Source of the DNA: SHVO01 sp050246995
GTDB lineage: Bacteria > Pseudomonadota > Alphaproteobacteria > Rhodospirillales > Rhodospirillaceae
Assembly (NCBI GenBank): GCA_050246995.1
Contig: JBFWVA010000014.1
Location: 25,887-89,886 of the forward strand
Reading direction: 5' to 3'
Length of the DNA: 64,000 nt
Shown: positions 1 through 7,535 of the stretch, piece after piece
Layout of the letters: each line of letters opens with the position of its first letter
Position numbering within the stretch: the stretch's first letter is position 1
Program-made: the position numbers and the translations under genes
The notes under the pieces: generated by a model
The model's database searches: none
What the model saw: the letters and a program-made list of their open reading frames with translations, nothing else
What the model was told of the DNA's origin: nothing

Positions 1-1
1 G

Positions 2-361
2 CTGAAAACCATCGCTGGGTTCTTAAACTCACGCGGGGGCGGCACACTCATTGTCGGCGTTATGGATGACGGGACACCGGTGGGAGTGGAAGCCGATAAG
101 TTCCCAAGTGAGGACAAGATGTCGCTCCACCTGATGAACCTCGTTAAAGACAGGATCGGTGCGGAGTTCGGCCTATATATTCACCCACGCTTCGATGACT
201 TCGAGCAAGTGCGGGTATTTGCCATCGACTGTCTCCCGGCACGTTCGCCTGTGTTCGTCCGGGCGGAAAGTGAACAGCGGTTCTATGTGAGAAATGGCCC
301 CACGACTGTTCAGCTTTCCGGCGCACAGGCTCAAGAATACATAAAGCAGCGTTTTAATTGA
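2..361 (+). CDS. Schlafen/AlbA_2 domain protein, 5'-truncated by the window edge
   Basis: The reading frame is open from base 2 with no start codon in the window, so only the C-terminal part is seen (about 119 residues). The sequence F-L-N-S-R-G-G-G-T-L-I-V-G-V followed by D-D-G-T-P-V-G-V is the core of the AlbA_2 (Schlafen-related, divergent AAA_4) domain. The ending, with Y-V-R-N-G-P-T-T and a final amphipathic helix, is also usual for that family. AlbA_2 proteins are nucleic-acid-associated and frequent in mobile and defence islands; the role here is not known. The next gene starts 54 bases downstream on the same strand, so it may belong to the CBASS transcription unit. Family assignment is fairly sure; function is inference. 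Confidence 0.75.
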   Translation: MKTIAGFLNSRGGGTLIVGVMDDGTPVGVEADKFPSEDKMSLHLMNLVKDRIGAEFGLYIHPRFDDFEQVRVFAIDCLPARSPVFVRAESEQRFYVRNGPTTVQLSGAQAQEYIKQRFN

Positions 362-415
362 TTGCTGGTGGGGTCCAATCGGTCCTAATCGGAGCTTCAA
401 ATAGGACAATAGGCG

Positions 416-1078
416 ATGACTAAAATCTACATTCCCAGCTCAGGCCCGAGCGCATGGCAAGCTCTGCTAGCCGATCCGGATAAACACTGGAGAACCGGGT
501 TCTCTGCTCGAACGCTGGCGCATTGTTGGGAAAGGGCAAATGGCATACCGGCTGAGGTTGCCGCTCTCTTCGATGGCCCCGCCGAACTGCTCCTGGCAAC
601 ACCCGAACACAAGGTCTCATTACCGGGCGGAACCCGTGACAGCCAAAATGACGTATTCGCGCTCATGCGCTGTGGGACTGAGACTTGGGCAGCAGCGATA
701 GAAGGAAAGGTCAACGAAGCGTTTGGGCCGACGATTGGAGAGTGGCTTGCGGGATCGTCGGAGGGGAAGCGCACGAGAATGGCGTTTCTCTGCGAGACGC
801 TAGGTCTCGACCAAACGCCACCCCCGGAAATCAGATATCAACTCCTTCATCGCACGGCTTCTGCGTTAATAGAGGCCAGCCGCTTCAAGACTGATGGAGC
901 GGCGATGATCGTACATTCCTTTTCACAGGAACGAGCCTGGTTCAGTGACTTCGCTGCGTTTGTATCGCTCTTCAGAGTGCCCTTGGATCACAGCAACCGA
1001 GCCGTAGTGCCGATAAAGTCCGGTCGAAAGCTGTTGCTCGGGTGGGCGACAGGAGCGGCAGAATTTCTCGCAACATGA
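416..1078 (+). CDS. DUF6946-like protein, possible PD-(D/E)XK nuclease fold, coupled to CBASS
   Basis: This encodes 220 aa. I recognise it only as resembling the uncharacterised DUF6946 family. The middle has S-Q-N-D-V-F-A-L (Asp79) followed by a hydrophobic strand ending in E96-G-K98. That spacing fits the D...ExK core of PD-(D/E)XK nucleases, but I see no other confirmed catalytic residue, so a nuclease role is inference. There is no signal peptide and no membrane segment. Its TGA stop (1076-1078) overlaps the likely ATG of the phospholipase gene at 1075, which implies translational coupling with the CBASS genes. It could be an accessory CBASS factor, a separate defence protein or a Shedu-like relative. 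Confidence 0.6.
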   Translation: MTKIYIPSSGPSAWQALLADPDKHWRTGFSARTLAHCWERANGIPAEVAALFDGPAELLLATPEHKVSLPGGTRDSQNDVFALMRCGTETWAAAIEGKVNEAFGPTIGEWLAGSSEGKRTRMAFLCETLGLDQTPPPEIRYQLLHRTASALIEASRFKTDGAAMIVHSFSQERAWFSDFAAFVSLFRVPLDHSNRAVVPIKSGRKLLLGWATGAAEFLAT

Positions 1079-2052
1079 CCATTCAAGGTGACCTTTCGAC
1101 GGTCCATGAGCCGGACGGCGTCTATCGAATCCTCAGCCTCGACGGTGGTGGGGCAAAGGGCTTCTACACACTGGGTGTCCTCCAAGAGATTGAGGCCATT
1201 TTGAACTGCCATCTCCACAAGCGTTTTGATCTAATTTTCGGCACCAGCACCGGCTCCATTATCGCGGCGCTTCTCGCCCTGGGACACAGCGTAAAGGAGA
1301 TCACGGATTTCTATACCGAGCACGTTCCCAAGGTGACGGGTGCTTGGTTCCCGTGGACGAAGTCAAGTGCGCTACGCGGTTTGTCCGAGAAGGTGTTTCG
1401 CCAGCGCGGCTTCAACGAGGTGAAAACTGGCGTCGGCATCGTCGCAACGAACTGGGATGCCGAAAGGCCAATGATATTCAAGAACGATCCTGCTCAGGCG
1501 CATGGGCGTCCAGCCTCGTTCGTTCCCGGATTTGGCGTAACTGTAGGTGAAGCTGTGGAGGCGTCTTGCGCTGCCTATCCGTATCTATTGCGCAAGAAAT
1601 TGGCGACGCCCGGGGGCAAGAACTTCACGCTGATTGACGGTGGCTACTGCGCAAACAATCCGTCCTTGTATGCACTGGCGGATGCCGTCGGACCTCTGAA
1701 GAAGGACCATAGGCAAATCCGGCTCATTAGCGTGGGTGTCGGCGTCTATCCGCAAAAAGGCTTCAGCATAGGCACGTCGTTGAGTTGGGCGCTGAAGCGG
1801 ACGTTTGGTCTGAGGCTCGCGCAGAAGACTTTTGAAATCAACACCCAGTCGATGGAATGGCTCAATTACGCGCTGTTCAAGCACATCCCAACCATTCGCA
1901 TCAACAACGCCTATCCTCAGCCGGAGATGGCCACCGATCTTTTCGAAGCCGATCTGCAGAAGTTGAACGTGCTGCTTCAACGCGGCGCGGACTCCTTCGG
2001 CGAACAGGAAGCCAAGCTGCGGAAATATCTACTGACGGCGGAGGCTGACTGA
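1075..2052 (+). CDS. capV: Patatin-like phospholipase, CapV-type CBASS effector
   Basis: This is a 325-aa patatin-like lipase. It shows the oxyanion-hole motif D-G-G-G-A-K-G (residues 23-29), the nucleophile elbow G-T-S-T-G (Ser58) and the catalytic D-G-G (Asp188), so the Ser-Asp dyad is complete. In CBASS, CapV proteins are activated by a cyclic oligonucleotide and degrade membrane phospholipids to kill the infected cell. The CD-NTase follows directly with a one-base TGATG overlap. I chose the ATG at 1075 because it overlaps the preceding stop as ATGA and leaves a normal N-terminus; an in-frame ATG at 1042 would add 11 residues and a 37-base overlap. There is no transmembrane segment. Confidence 0.9.
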   Translation: MTIQGDLSTVHEPDGVYRILSLDGGGAKGFYTLGVLQEIEAILNCHLHKRFDLIFGTSTGSIIAALLALGHSVKEITDFYTEHVPKVTGAWFPWTKSSALRGLSEKVFRQRGFNEVKTGVGIVATNWDAERPMIFKNDPAQAHGRPASFVPGFGVTVGEAVEASCAAYPYLLRKKLATPGGKNFTLIDGGYCANNPSLYALADAVGPLKKDHRQIRLISVGVGVYPQKGFSIGTSLSWALKRTFGLRLAQKTFEINTQSMEWLNYALFKHIPTIRINNAYPQPEMATDLFEADLQKLNVLLQRGADSFGEQEAKLRKYLLTAEAD

Positions 2053-2939
2053 TGCCAATTCCGGAAGATCAACTCGATACTTGGTCGCACATCGGCGCTG
2101 GCCCTGGCTCAAGGGATACTTATGCTACCATCCAGCGGGTTCTGGAGTCCGCCGACGCCCCATACGCCAACCGCACTTTTGAGGTTTTCCTTCAGGGTTC
2201 ATACAAGAACGACACGAACATCTACGGTGAAAGCGACGTTGATGTGGTGATCAACCTGACGTCGTGCTTCCACCACAACGCGGACAAATTGGCCCCGGAA
2301 GCCTTCGCTTTATTCCAGAGCAACAACAGCGATGCCAACTACACCGACCGCGACTTCAAGCGGGACGTTATGGCGCATCTAACCGCGCAGTTCGGCAGCG
2401 ATGTCGTCCCCGGCACAAAAGCCGTGACCATCAAAGCGCGTGGAAACCGGCGGAAGGCCGACGTCATTATCTCGTGCAACTATCACCGATACCACGAGTA
2501 CTCGACCGGAAAAGTGCGGTACGACACGGGTATCGCTTTTTATCCTCAATCTGGGCCAAAGATCATCAACTATCCGAAACAGCACTCGGACAACTGCACG
2601 ACAAAGCACCAGGAAACAAAAGAGTGGTTCAAGCCGATGGTGCGCATTTTTAAAAACGCGCGGTCCCGATTGGAGGACGAGGGCGTAATCGAGCCTGGAC
2701 TTGCGCCGTCTTACTACATCGAGGGACTTCTCTATAATGTGCCAAAAGAGCACTTCGGAACGTCGTACCAACACACATTCGTGGCATGTCTCAATTGGCT
2801 TGTTAACGCAGATCGTACCAAGCTCGTTACCGCGAACCGCCAATACGTCCTGTTGTGGAAGAACTCCCAGGTAGCCTGGGATCCAGACAAGTGCACCGCG
2901 TTCATTGACGCGCTAGTGAGGCAATGGAACGAATGGTGA
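2052..2939 (+). CDS. CBASS CD-NTase (cGAS/DncV-like oligonucleotide cyclase)
   Basis: This is a 295-aa nucleotidyltransferase. The motif L-Q-G-S-Y (Gly49-Ser50) is followed by E-S-D-V-D-V with metal-binding Asp62 and Asp64. A third carboxylate lies in R-K-A-D-V-I-I (Asp137). This GS...DxD...D arrangement is that of cGAS/DncV-like nucleotidyltransferases, which make cyclic di- or trinucleotides on phage infection. The preceding patatin gene is the evident effector. No E1/E2 (Cap2), JAB (Cap3), HORMA or TRIP13 gene follows, so the system is type I. The clade and the nucleotide product cannot be decided by eye. The ATG overlaps the upstream stop by one base. Confidence 0.9.
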   Translation: MPIPEDQLDTWSHIGAGPGSRDTYATIQRVLESADAPYANRTFEVFLQGSYKNDTNIYGESDVDVVINLTSCFHHNADKLAPEAFALFQSNNSDANYTDRDFKRDVMAHLTAQFGSDVVPGTKAVTIKARGNRRKADVIISCNYHRYHEYSTGKVRYDTGIAFYPQSGPKIINYPKQHSDNCTTKHQETKEWFKPMVRIFKNARSRLEDEGVIEPGLAPSYYIEGLLYNVPKEHFGTSYQHTFVACLNWLVNADRTKLVTANRQYVLLWKNSQVAWDPDKCTAFIDALVRQWNEW

Positions 2940-3119
2940 TCCGACGCGCATGATCAACCGGTCGCGTAACTGCGTGTCACCTCTGGTTTAGATGTCACAG
3001 CAGCGCAGAAATGAACCGCAGCCTCCTGCCAAGGGGTGTCCATATAAACGCGATAAACAAGTGTGGGCCGGTACCAATTTCACTTGAATACCGAGCCCCA
3101 AAACCGGGTGTTCAAAAAT

Positions 3120-3154
3120 GCCCAAATTGCTCAATTTTGAGCAGCGCATTTGGC
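3120..3154. repeat. Nested hairpin in the 337-base gap after the CD-NTase
   Basis: The gap 2940-3276 contains no gene that I can support. Within it, GCCCAAAT (3120-3127) pairs with ATTTGGC (3148-3154), and the inner arms GCTCAA (3129-3134) and TTGAGC (3137-3142) pair with a 2-base loop. A second short hairpin, AGGGC/GCCCT, lies near 3169-3185. No long T-run follows the main hairpin, so it may be an operator, a weak terminator of the CBASS transcript, or nothing functional. The start of the next gene is preceded by AAGGAACCGAG. Confidence 0.45.
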
Positions 3155-3276
3155 GAGGTTATCGGTACAAGGGCTTTTTAGGCCCTGAAATGCCTGCGGT
3201 CGTGCCAGTCGAATTCCGTGCTTCGTTGCGGTAAAGTGCAAAGGTCCTAAAGCGCTCTAATCGACAAGGAACCGAG

Positions 3277-4476
3277 ATGTTTGATTGGCTGAAAAAGGAA
3301 AAGGCATCAGGAAAACAGGATGCCACCCGCAGCAATCGCCACTCTCGAGTAGGTCGCCGCGGAATTTGTTTGAAGTGCGGGGAGCTAAAGGAGGGAAGCT
3401 ACGACCCCTGTAGTAGGTGTGGGTTTCATCCAACCTCTGAGATAGACCTAGTTAATTCTCTCGCATTGAACGAGACCAATTTAGGCGATCAGTTCAATGC
3501 AATAGCCAATCAAATCCGCTTTGGCGGCAAGCCACAACTCGATAGCAAGGGTATAGAGGCACTAATACCAGCGGTGCGCCAACATATAGGGATGTTGGGG
3601 TTGGACGACGGTGTGCTGCGGGGCAGAGATGAGATCGAGGCGCTGCTCGGAATGATGCTTCCCGCATTTTGCCGCCGCTGCGAAGCGCTCTTTCAACAAC
3701 TACCGGAGCTGAAGAGGCTCACTCCACGACACCCATTGGTTTGGCTGTTTTTGCTCGGAGTTGCGTTGGAGAGAAGTTTACTGACGAGAGACCTGACCCC
3801 GGATCAGTCAACGTATTTGAGACAAGTGTTTCCTTATCGCCTGTTTCACGAATTGTGCCTCCTTGTTGCTCCCCACGTTCCCCATGAGTGGTATTTGGAA
3901 TGTGCCGGACGGTTCTCAATTGCCCAAGGAATAGCTGACAAGGGAGTGGAGGTCATAGGCAGCCGAGCGGACTTGGATCACTTTCTCACTTTAATCGTTT
4001 TTGAAGACGAACAAGCGCGGGCACAATACAGGGATAGGGCACCAACCTTAATTTTCGCCGATGCATGGGAAGATATTGTGTCGCTCGGTGAGGAGCAAAA
4101 AATGGAGCTTGCGGACGAACCCAAAGAAGATGATCAGGCGGGTTTGATTCGTGAGTACCGGGATCTCGTAGATCTATATCGGCGGGGAATGACAGACGTC
4201 TCCAAGCTCGCCTTCGAGACAGGCGTGGGAATGGCTTGGCAGATGTTTATTGCAAAGTGGAAGTCTGAGGCCGCGTTCGCTGGTGCTCCGCGACCTGAAA
4301 GAATGCAGTACTTGCTTGCCTTGAATGACTTGGGAGAACGGCTTTGTGCAAACGGCGAGCATGGCACCACGCTGGGCTTTACGGCGGTCAAAATGATGCT
4401 TGCTCCCTTGGCTGAGGGAGATGAATCCATTTATGAAGAGCTGCGGGAAGAGCTTGAGGATTTGCTACCCACCTAA
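3277..4476 (+). CDS. Unknown zinc-ribbon protein
   Basis: This 399-aa protein is not recognised. Residues 1-28 are basic. They are followed by a zinc ribbon with Cys31-x2-Cys34 and Cys45-x2-Cys48, then a long, mostly alpha-helical and acidic body (Asp/Glu-rich near 280-300 and at the C-terminus). There is no signal peptide or clear membrane span. The ATG at 3277 has AAGGA seven bases upstream. The gene stands alone between the CBASS genes and a group of small regulatory-looking genes, and its base composition is AT-richer than the core genes. It could be a further defence or element-maintenance protein, but I see no catalytic motif. Confidence 0.75.
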   Translation: MFDWLKKEKASGKQDATRSNRHSRVGRRGICLKCGELKEGSYDPCSRCGFHPTSEIDLVNSLALNETNLGDQFNAIANQIRFGGKPQLDSKGIEALIPAVRQHIGMLGLDDGVLRGRDEIEALLGMMLPAFCRRCEALFQQLPELKRLTPRHPLVWLFLLGVALERSLLTRDLTPDQSTYLRQVFPYRLFHELCLLVAPHVPHEWYLECAGRFSIAQGIADKGVEVIGSRADLDHFLTLIVFEDEQARAQYRDRAPTLIFADAWEDIVSLGEEQKMELADEPKEDDQAGLIREYRDLVDLYRRGMTDVSKLAFETGVGMAWQMFIAKWKSEAAFAGAPRPERMQYLLALNDLGERLCANGEHGTTLGFTAVKMMLAPLAEGDESIYEELREELEDLLPT

Positions 4477-4489
4477 ATTTCATAGTCAT

Positions 4490-4756
4490 GTGGAGGTGCG
4501 CTCCACTAGCCTGGCGTTCTCTCCTGCCGAAACAGAGCACCGGAAATGCCAGGAATGGCTGATCCGCATAATGCGGGCATCGCCGACGAAAACACGGTCG
4601 AAAGAAGACCTACGTGCTGAGGCGATGCGCGACCTCAAGGTGTCGAAGAACTCGTTCGATAGCGCCTGGATCGGGGCCATCGAGGAACTCGGGTATCATG
4701 ATTGGTATGAGCCGTTGCGAAAAGGCCGCAGGCCGAGCCGGAGGCGGTTGAATTGA
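4490..4756 (+). CDS. Small helical (HTH-like) unknown protein
   Basis: This is an 88-aa protein beginning at a GTG (4490), with a second GTG at 4496 as alternative. The frame extends further upstream, but that part overlaps the previous gene and reads like noise. The protein is helical and charged. The segment T-R-S-K-E-D-L...L-K-V-S-K-N-S-F-D-S-A-W has the layout of a helix-turn-helix, and the C-terminus is Arg-rich. I see no recognisable family. Its last about 60 bases recur, degenerate, at 5451-5510 after the next gene. The start codon is uncertain because no strong ribosome-binding site is seen. Confidence 0.5.
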   Translation: MEVRSTSLAFSPAETEHRKCQEWLIRIMRASPTKTRSKEDLRAEAMRDLKVSKNSFDSAWIGAIEELGYHDWYEPLRKGRRPSRRRLN

Positions 4757-4786
4757 TGAGATAGTAGCGGAAGCGAGGGGGAAGTT

Positions 4787-5461
4787 GTGCCAAAAAATTC
4801 GAAAAATCTGGTGAAGCGCAGCGGAGCGTCATCGCGCAAAGCAGCGAGACGCAAATATAAGCGCTTTGTACCAAAAGAAAGCGTGGCGATTTTTGCTGAC
4901 ACAGTAAAGCTGAGGTTATTCGAGATGTTTGGCCGCAACATGAGCAAGGCGGCGCAAAAGCTCAAGATAGACCGCACAATGCTTATCCGTATTCAGGAGG
5001 GAAAGCTAATCCCGAAGGCGGATGTATTTTTGCACTTATGTGAGACCCTCAAACTTGATCCGCTTACCGCTTTTTCTAATGCGGAACAGCAAAGTCAGCG
5101 GAGCCCCGTTACTCAGCACCTGAAGTTGGTGAGGGTCGTTGCAGAGCCCCTTGATAAGGAGGAAGAGCGACTAAACTTCGACGCCATTATCGGTCGGGAG
5201 AATTGGATCGTTGGTAAGCATTCAATTTTCGGCTTATGGGGCCGCTTTGAGCGTGATCGGAGCGATTACTCACCGTTCGTTCTGAAGAGCAACGGTGAAC
5301 TGATGTACGACAGCAACCTATCGGAGGAGGAGCGTCACTGGACATGCAATCTGCGCCAAGACGAGATCAAGGTAGGACGTATTTTTACCTATGCCGCTCG
5401 TGATGGGGCGCATGAAGTGCAGTATCGGATAAGAAGCGTAACGGAATTGCCGGTATCATGA
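4787..5461 (+). CDS. XRE-like helix-turn-helix protein with basic leader
   Basis: This is a 224-aa protein with a GTG start. Residues 1-27 are strongly basic. Residues about 42-90 read as a helix-turn-helix (G-R-N-M-S-K-A-A-Q-K-L-K-I-D-R-T-M-L), related to XRE or Fis-like domains. The remaining 110 residues are an unidentified domain. The C-terminus runs straight into a degenerate copy of the 3' end of the preceding small gene, so the original C-terminus may have been changed by a rearrangement. The leader V-K-R-S-G-A-S-S-R-K occupies residues 9-18, exactly as a near-identical leader does in the protein at 5684. Likely a DNA-binding regulator of the element; the operator could be the palindrome at 5536-5567. 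Confidence 0.65.
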   Translation: MPKNSKNLVKRSGASSRKAARRKYKRFVPKESVAIFADTVKLRLFEMFGRNMSKAAQKLKIDRTMLIRIQEGKLIPKADVFLHLCETLKLDPLTAFSNAEQQSQRSPVTQHLKLVRVVAEPLDKEEERLNFDAIIGRENWIVGKHSIFGLWGRFERDRSDYSPFVLKSNGELMYDSNLSEEERHWTCNLRQDEIKVGRIFTYAARDGAHEVQYRIRSVTELPVS

Positions 5462-5511
5462 CTGGTATGAACAACTGGGGAAGGGCCGTAGGCTGAGCTG
5501 GAGCCGGGAAA
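5451..5511 (+). pseudogene. Remnant copy of the 3' end of the small gene at 4490-4756
   Basis: Bases 5451-5510 align without gaps to 4691-4750, with 44 of 60 positions identical by hand count. Read in the corresponding frame the remnant gives Y-H-D-W-Y-E-Q-L-G-K-G-R-R against Y-H-D-W-Y-E-P-L-R-K-G-R-R in the intact gene. The protein sequence is thus better preserved than chance. The upstream part is missing and the remnant overlaps the stop of the XRE-like gene. It looks like the tail of a diverged paralogue. Confidence 0.6.
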
Positions 5512-5535
5512 TTAGGGACAATGGATGCGTAGAGC

Positions 5536-5567
5536 GAGCACTGAGCAGTGAGCACTGCTCAGTGCTC
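5536..5567. repeat. Perfect 15-bp inverted repeat, palindromic element 1
   Basis: GAGCACTGAGCAGTG (5536-5550) is followed by AG and then its exact reverse complement (5553-5567). The right arm and the next bases contain the 16-mer at 5556-5571 that also occurs at 8859-8874. It lies 116 bases before the ATG at 5684 and after the XRE-like gene. There is no T-run, so an operator or replication-protein site is more likely than a terminator. Confidence 0.75.
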
Positions 5568-5683
5568 ACCGAGGTTCGAAATAGGCCGCGCACCATGTGA
5601 TCCCTCATTTTTAGCTCCCTAATGATCGGCTGAGCCCCGATAGAATTGGGCGGCGGGAGATGGCAACCGAAAGGGGGAGTATT

Positions 5684-6826
5684 ATGGTAATAAAACCGAG
5701 AAGTCCTGTTAAACGAAAAGGCGCGTCATCTCGGAAACGCAAGCCAAAAATCCAGGCGACGAGACGCAAAAGCCAGGTACGCGCCATCCCGCTGCGGAAG
5801 AACCGCCGCTATTTCGATAAAATTTATAAACGCTTTGAAATCTACGACGCAGCCAAAATCGAGGGGCCGGAAGGCACCTTAGGTATTTACGAGGTCATGC
5901 AAAGACTGGCTGCGAAACACGGCGGCGACGGCTGGTCAGAAAATGCGTTCTCAAAGCTTTGGCACTTTAGGCATGAACGCGTCCTCATCGACGGTGAGAA
6001 ACGATCCAGAGTTCTACAGTCATTTTTGCTCGACGAACCCGACTACCCTTATGAAGAGGACTGGCGGATGCGGTGCCAGGCCGACACGTCGGAAAGAACT
6101 GTAGCGATGAGAGAGGCCGCGTCCGTTTTCAAGAAGGCTCGTAACGAATTATTGGAGGGCTTGAAGCCGAGCGGCCCCTTAAGGCTCATCGCTGAGGCTT
6201 ATGCGAAAAGGTTCTCAGCAAGCGATTTCCACAAAGACGTTTTCCGGAATTATTGGTGCCGAATTGTTGAAACCGGCACGCTTCCGCCCGCAGCCCTAAA
6301 GGAAGCCGAAAAGTTTGATAGCGATGCCGAAGGCAGCGTCATCTACCTGTACATCACGGAGAGTTCTCTTGCAGGACAGGTCAGGATGGCCACCAAAGCG
6401 AAGGGTCGCGCCGTCATAGACGACACACTGCGGGATTGGCTCGTTCTGCATATAGGGTCGCTCTTCAAAAAGCTAAATGGCGAGATGCCCCAGATTAAAG
6501 GCGTTCCGGCGTTCCCGTTTACTTTTTTGAAGACCTTAGATTTTGCGAAGGAGCTCACAATCATTGGGGGGTATTTTCCAGATACTGGCGATGACCCATT
6601 CCATCCGAACACTTTCCGAAAGCAAGTGTGGAACAACTCCACCGAAGAACTTCCACGCAACGAGCGATGGAAATTGTCACCTGAAAAGAAGAAAGTTTTA
6701 TCCGATTTATTTGCCGAGTATCTCCGCCTCCTCGCCCTAGATAAACAACAAGCACCGAGCATGATTCTTAGTGCCCTCTTCCAAGACAAAAAGGTGCAGA
6801 AGATGCTTGATCCGTATCGTCGCTAA
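5684..6826 (+). CDS. Unknown 380-aa protein with basic leader
   Basis: The protein has no recognised family. The first 47 residues are very basic (Lys/Arg-rich, with V-K-R-K-G-A-S-S-R-K at 9-18). They are followed by a soluble, helical body of mixed charge without transmembrane segments or obvious catalytic motifs. I chose ATG 5684 because GGGGGAG lies five bases upstream; an in-frame ATG at 5660 would add eight residues. The gene follows palindromic element 1 and ends before a rho-independent terminator at 6893-6926, so it is probably its own transcription unit. The shared leader with the XRE-like protein suggests common origin or a common partner such as DNA. Confidence 0.7.
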   Translation: MVIKPRSPVKRKGASSRKRKPKIQATRRKSQVRAIPLRKNRRYFDKIYKRFEIYDAAKIEGPEGTLGIYEVMQRLAAKHGGDGWSENAFSKLWHFRHERVLIDGEKRSRVLQSFLLDEPDYPYEEDWRMRCQADTSERTVAMREAASVFKKARNELLEGLKPSGPLRLIAEAYAKRFSASDFHKDVFRNYWCRIVETGTLPPAALKEAEKFDSDAEGSVIYLYITESSLAGQVRMATKAKGRAVIDDTLRDWLVLHIGSLFKKLNGEMPQIKGVPAFPFTFLKTLDFAKELTIIGGYFPDTGDDPFHPNTFRKQVWNNSTEELPRNERWKLSPEKKKVLSDLFAEYLRLLALDKQQAPSMILSALFQDKKVQKMLDPYRR

Positions 6827-6892
6827 AGAGGGCCTGAGACGTTTCCATTTAGGTCCAGCACTACACACCAGACCACTACACGCACCCCTACA

Positions 6893-6926
6893 ACCCGGAC
6901 CCCTACATGGGGCGACCGGGTCTTTT
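6893..6926 (+). terminator. Rho-independent terminator after the 5684-6826 gene
   Basis: ACCCGG (6893-6898) pairs with CCGGGT (6916-6921), and an inner stem of CCCC against GGGG surrounds TACAT. The stem is followed directly by CTTTTT. It stands about 66 bases after the stop at 6826. Confidence 0.75.
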
Positions 6927-7068
6927 TCGTGACTAGAATTGGCGGCGCTCTGCGTAGAGCGCGTCGTCTCGATCTGCTGCATGAAAGCGTTGATCAACGT
7001 CCTTCACGGGACGCCAGATACGAAGCCTCTCCGTTGAGCAGTTCATTAGCTCAAACCGGAGACTTATT

Positions 7069-7530
7069 ATGTCACGACAAAAGAGAGAGAACTCCTTAGA
7101 GGCCAGATCAAACGCCACTGAGGCAAAGACGATAAAGCAGAAAGAAGCCACGACCCCACCGATCACCGAGGGGGAGGTTCTTCAAGCCACCCATGCCGCC
7201 ATCTACCTCGCACAACGCGCTCGCGCCCTTACCAAGCCAGACAAACGCGAACCGCTGATTGCTTGTGTTGAGGGTTTGGCGATCACCTTGCAAACGCACT
7301 GGAACTCAGCGCCGCTCTACCAAAAGAAGCAGCAGACTTATGACCTCCCGCAAGCTGTCTGCGTCATGTACCAAGCCAACTTGGTCCTCGATGTCCGCTG
7401 GAATGAAGGTAACCGCTTTGTAGCCTTTGCCTTCGAGCCCGGTCCTTGGGTGGAAATTCTGCTTCGCGCCGCTCACCCGGAGCAAGTACGCGGTAATGAC
7501 CGATCATCGCAACTCCAGGACAAGGAGTAG
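7069..7530 (+). CDS. Unknown 153-aa protein of the replication-like module
   Basis: No family is recognised. The N-terminal 35 residues are polar and Lys/Glu/Thr-rich and probably disordered. The rest is a compact alpha/beta-looking domain (helices around T-H-A-A-I-Y-L-A-Q-R-A-R, then a beta-rich end with V-L-D-V-R-W-N-E-G). There are no cysteines arranged as a zinc site and no membrane segment. The ATG at 7069 follows a 242-base gap that contains the terminator of the previous gene, so a promoter probably lies between 6927 and 7068. The stop lies five bases before the next ATG, with the next gene's GGAG inside its end, so the two are co-transcribed. Confidence 0.65.
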   Translation: MSRQKRENSLEARSNATEAKTIKQKEATTPPITEGEVLQATHAAIYLAQRARALTKPDKREPLIACVEGLAITLQTHWNSAPLYQKKQQTYDLPQAVCVMYQANLVLDVRWNEGNRFVAFAFEPGPWVEILLRAAHPEQVRGNDRSSQLQDKE

Positions 7531-7535
7531 CGGTG

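Noticed and set aside
3005..3030. Left attachment site copy of tRNA-Thr
   Set aside because: Only a short TGAACCGC match to the T-arm region is present, which is too short to support an attachment repeat.
4400..4489. Upstream part of the small HTH-like gene
   Set aside because: It lies within the end of the zinc-ribbon gene and lacks coding character; GTG 4490 is a better start.
6737..6997. Minus-strand small gene after the 380-aa unknown gene
   Set aside because: It overlaps the end of a well-supported gene and the terminator, and its sequence has no coding character.
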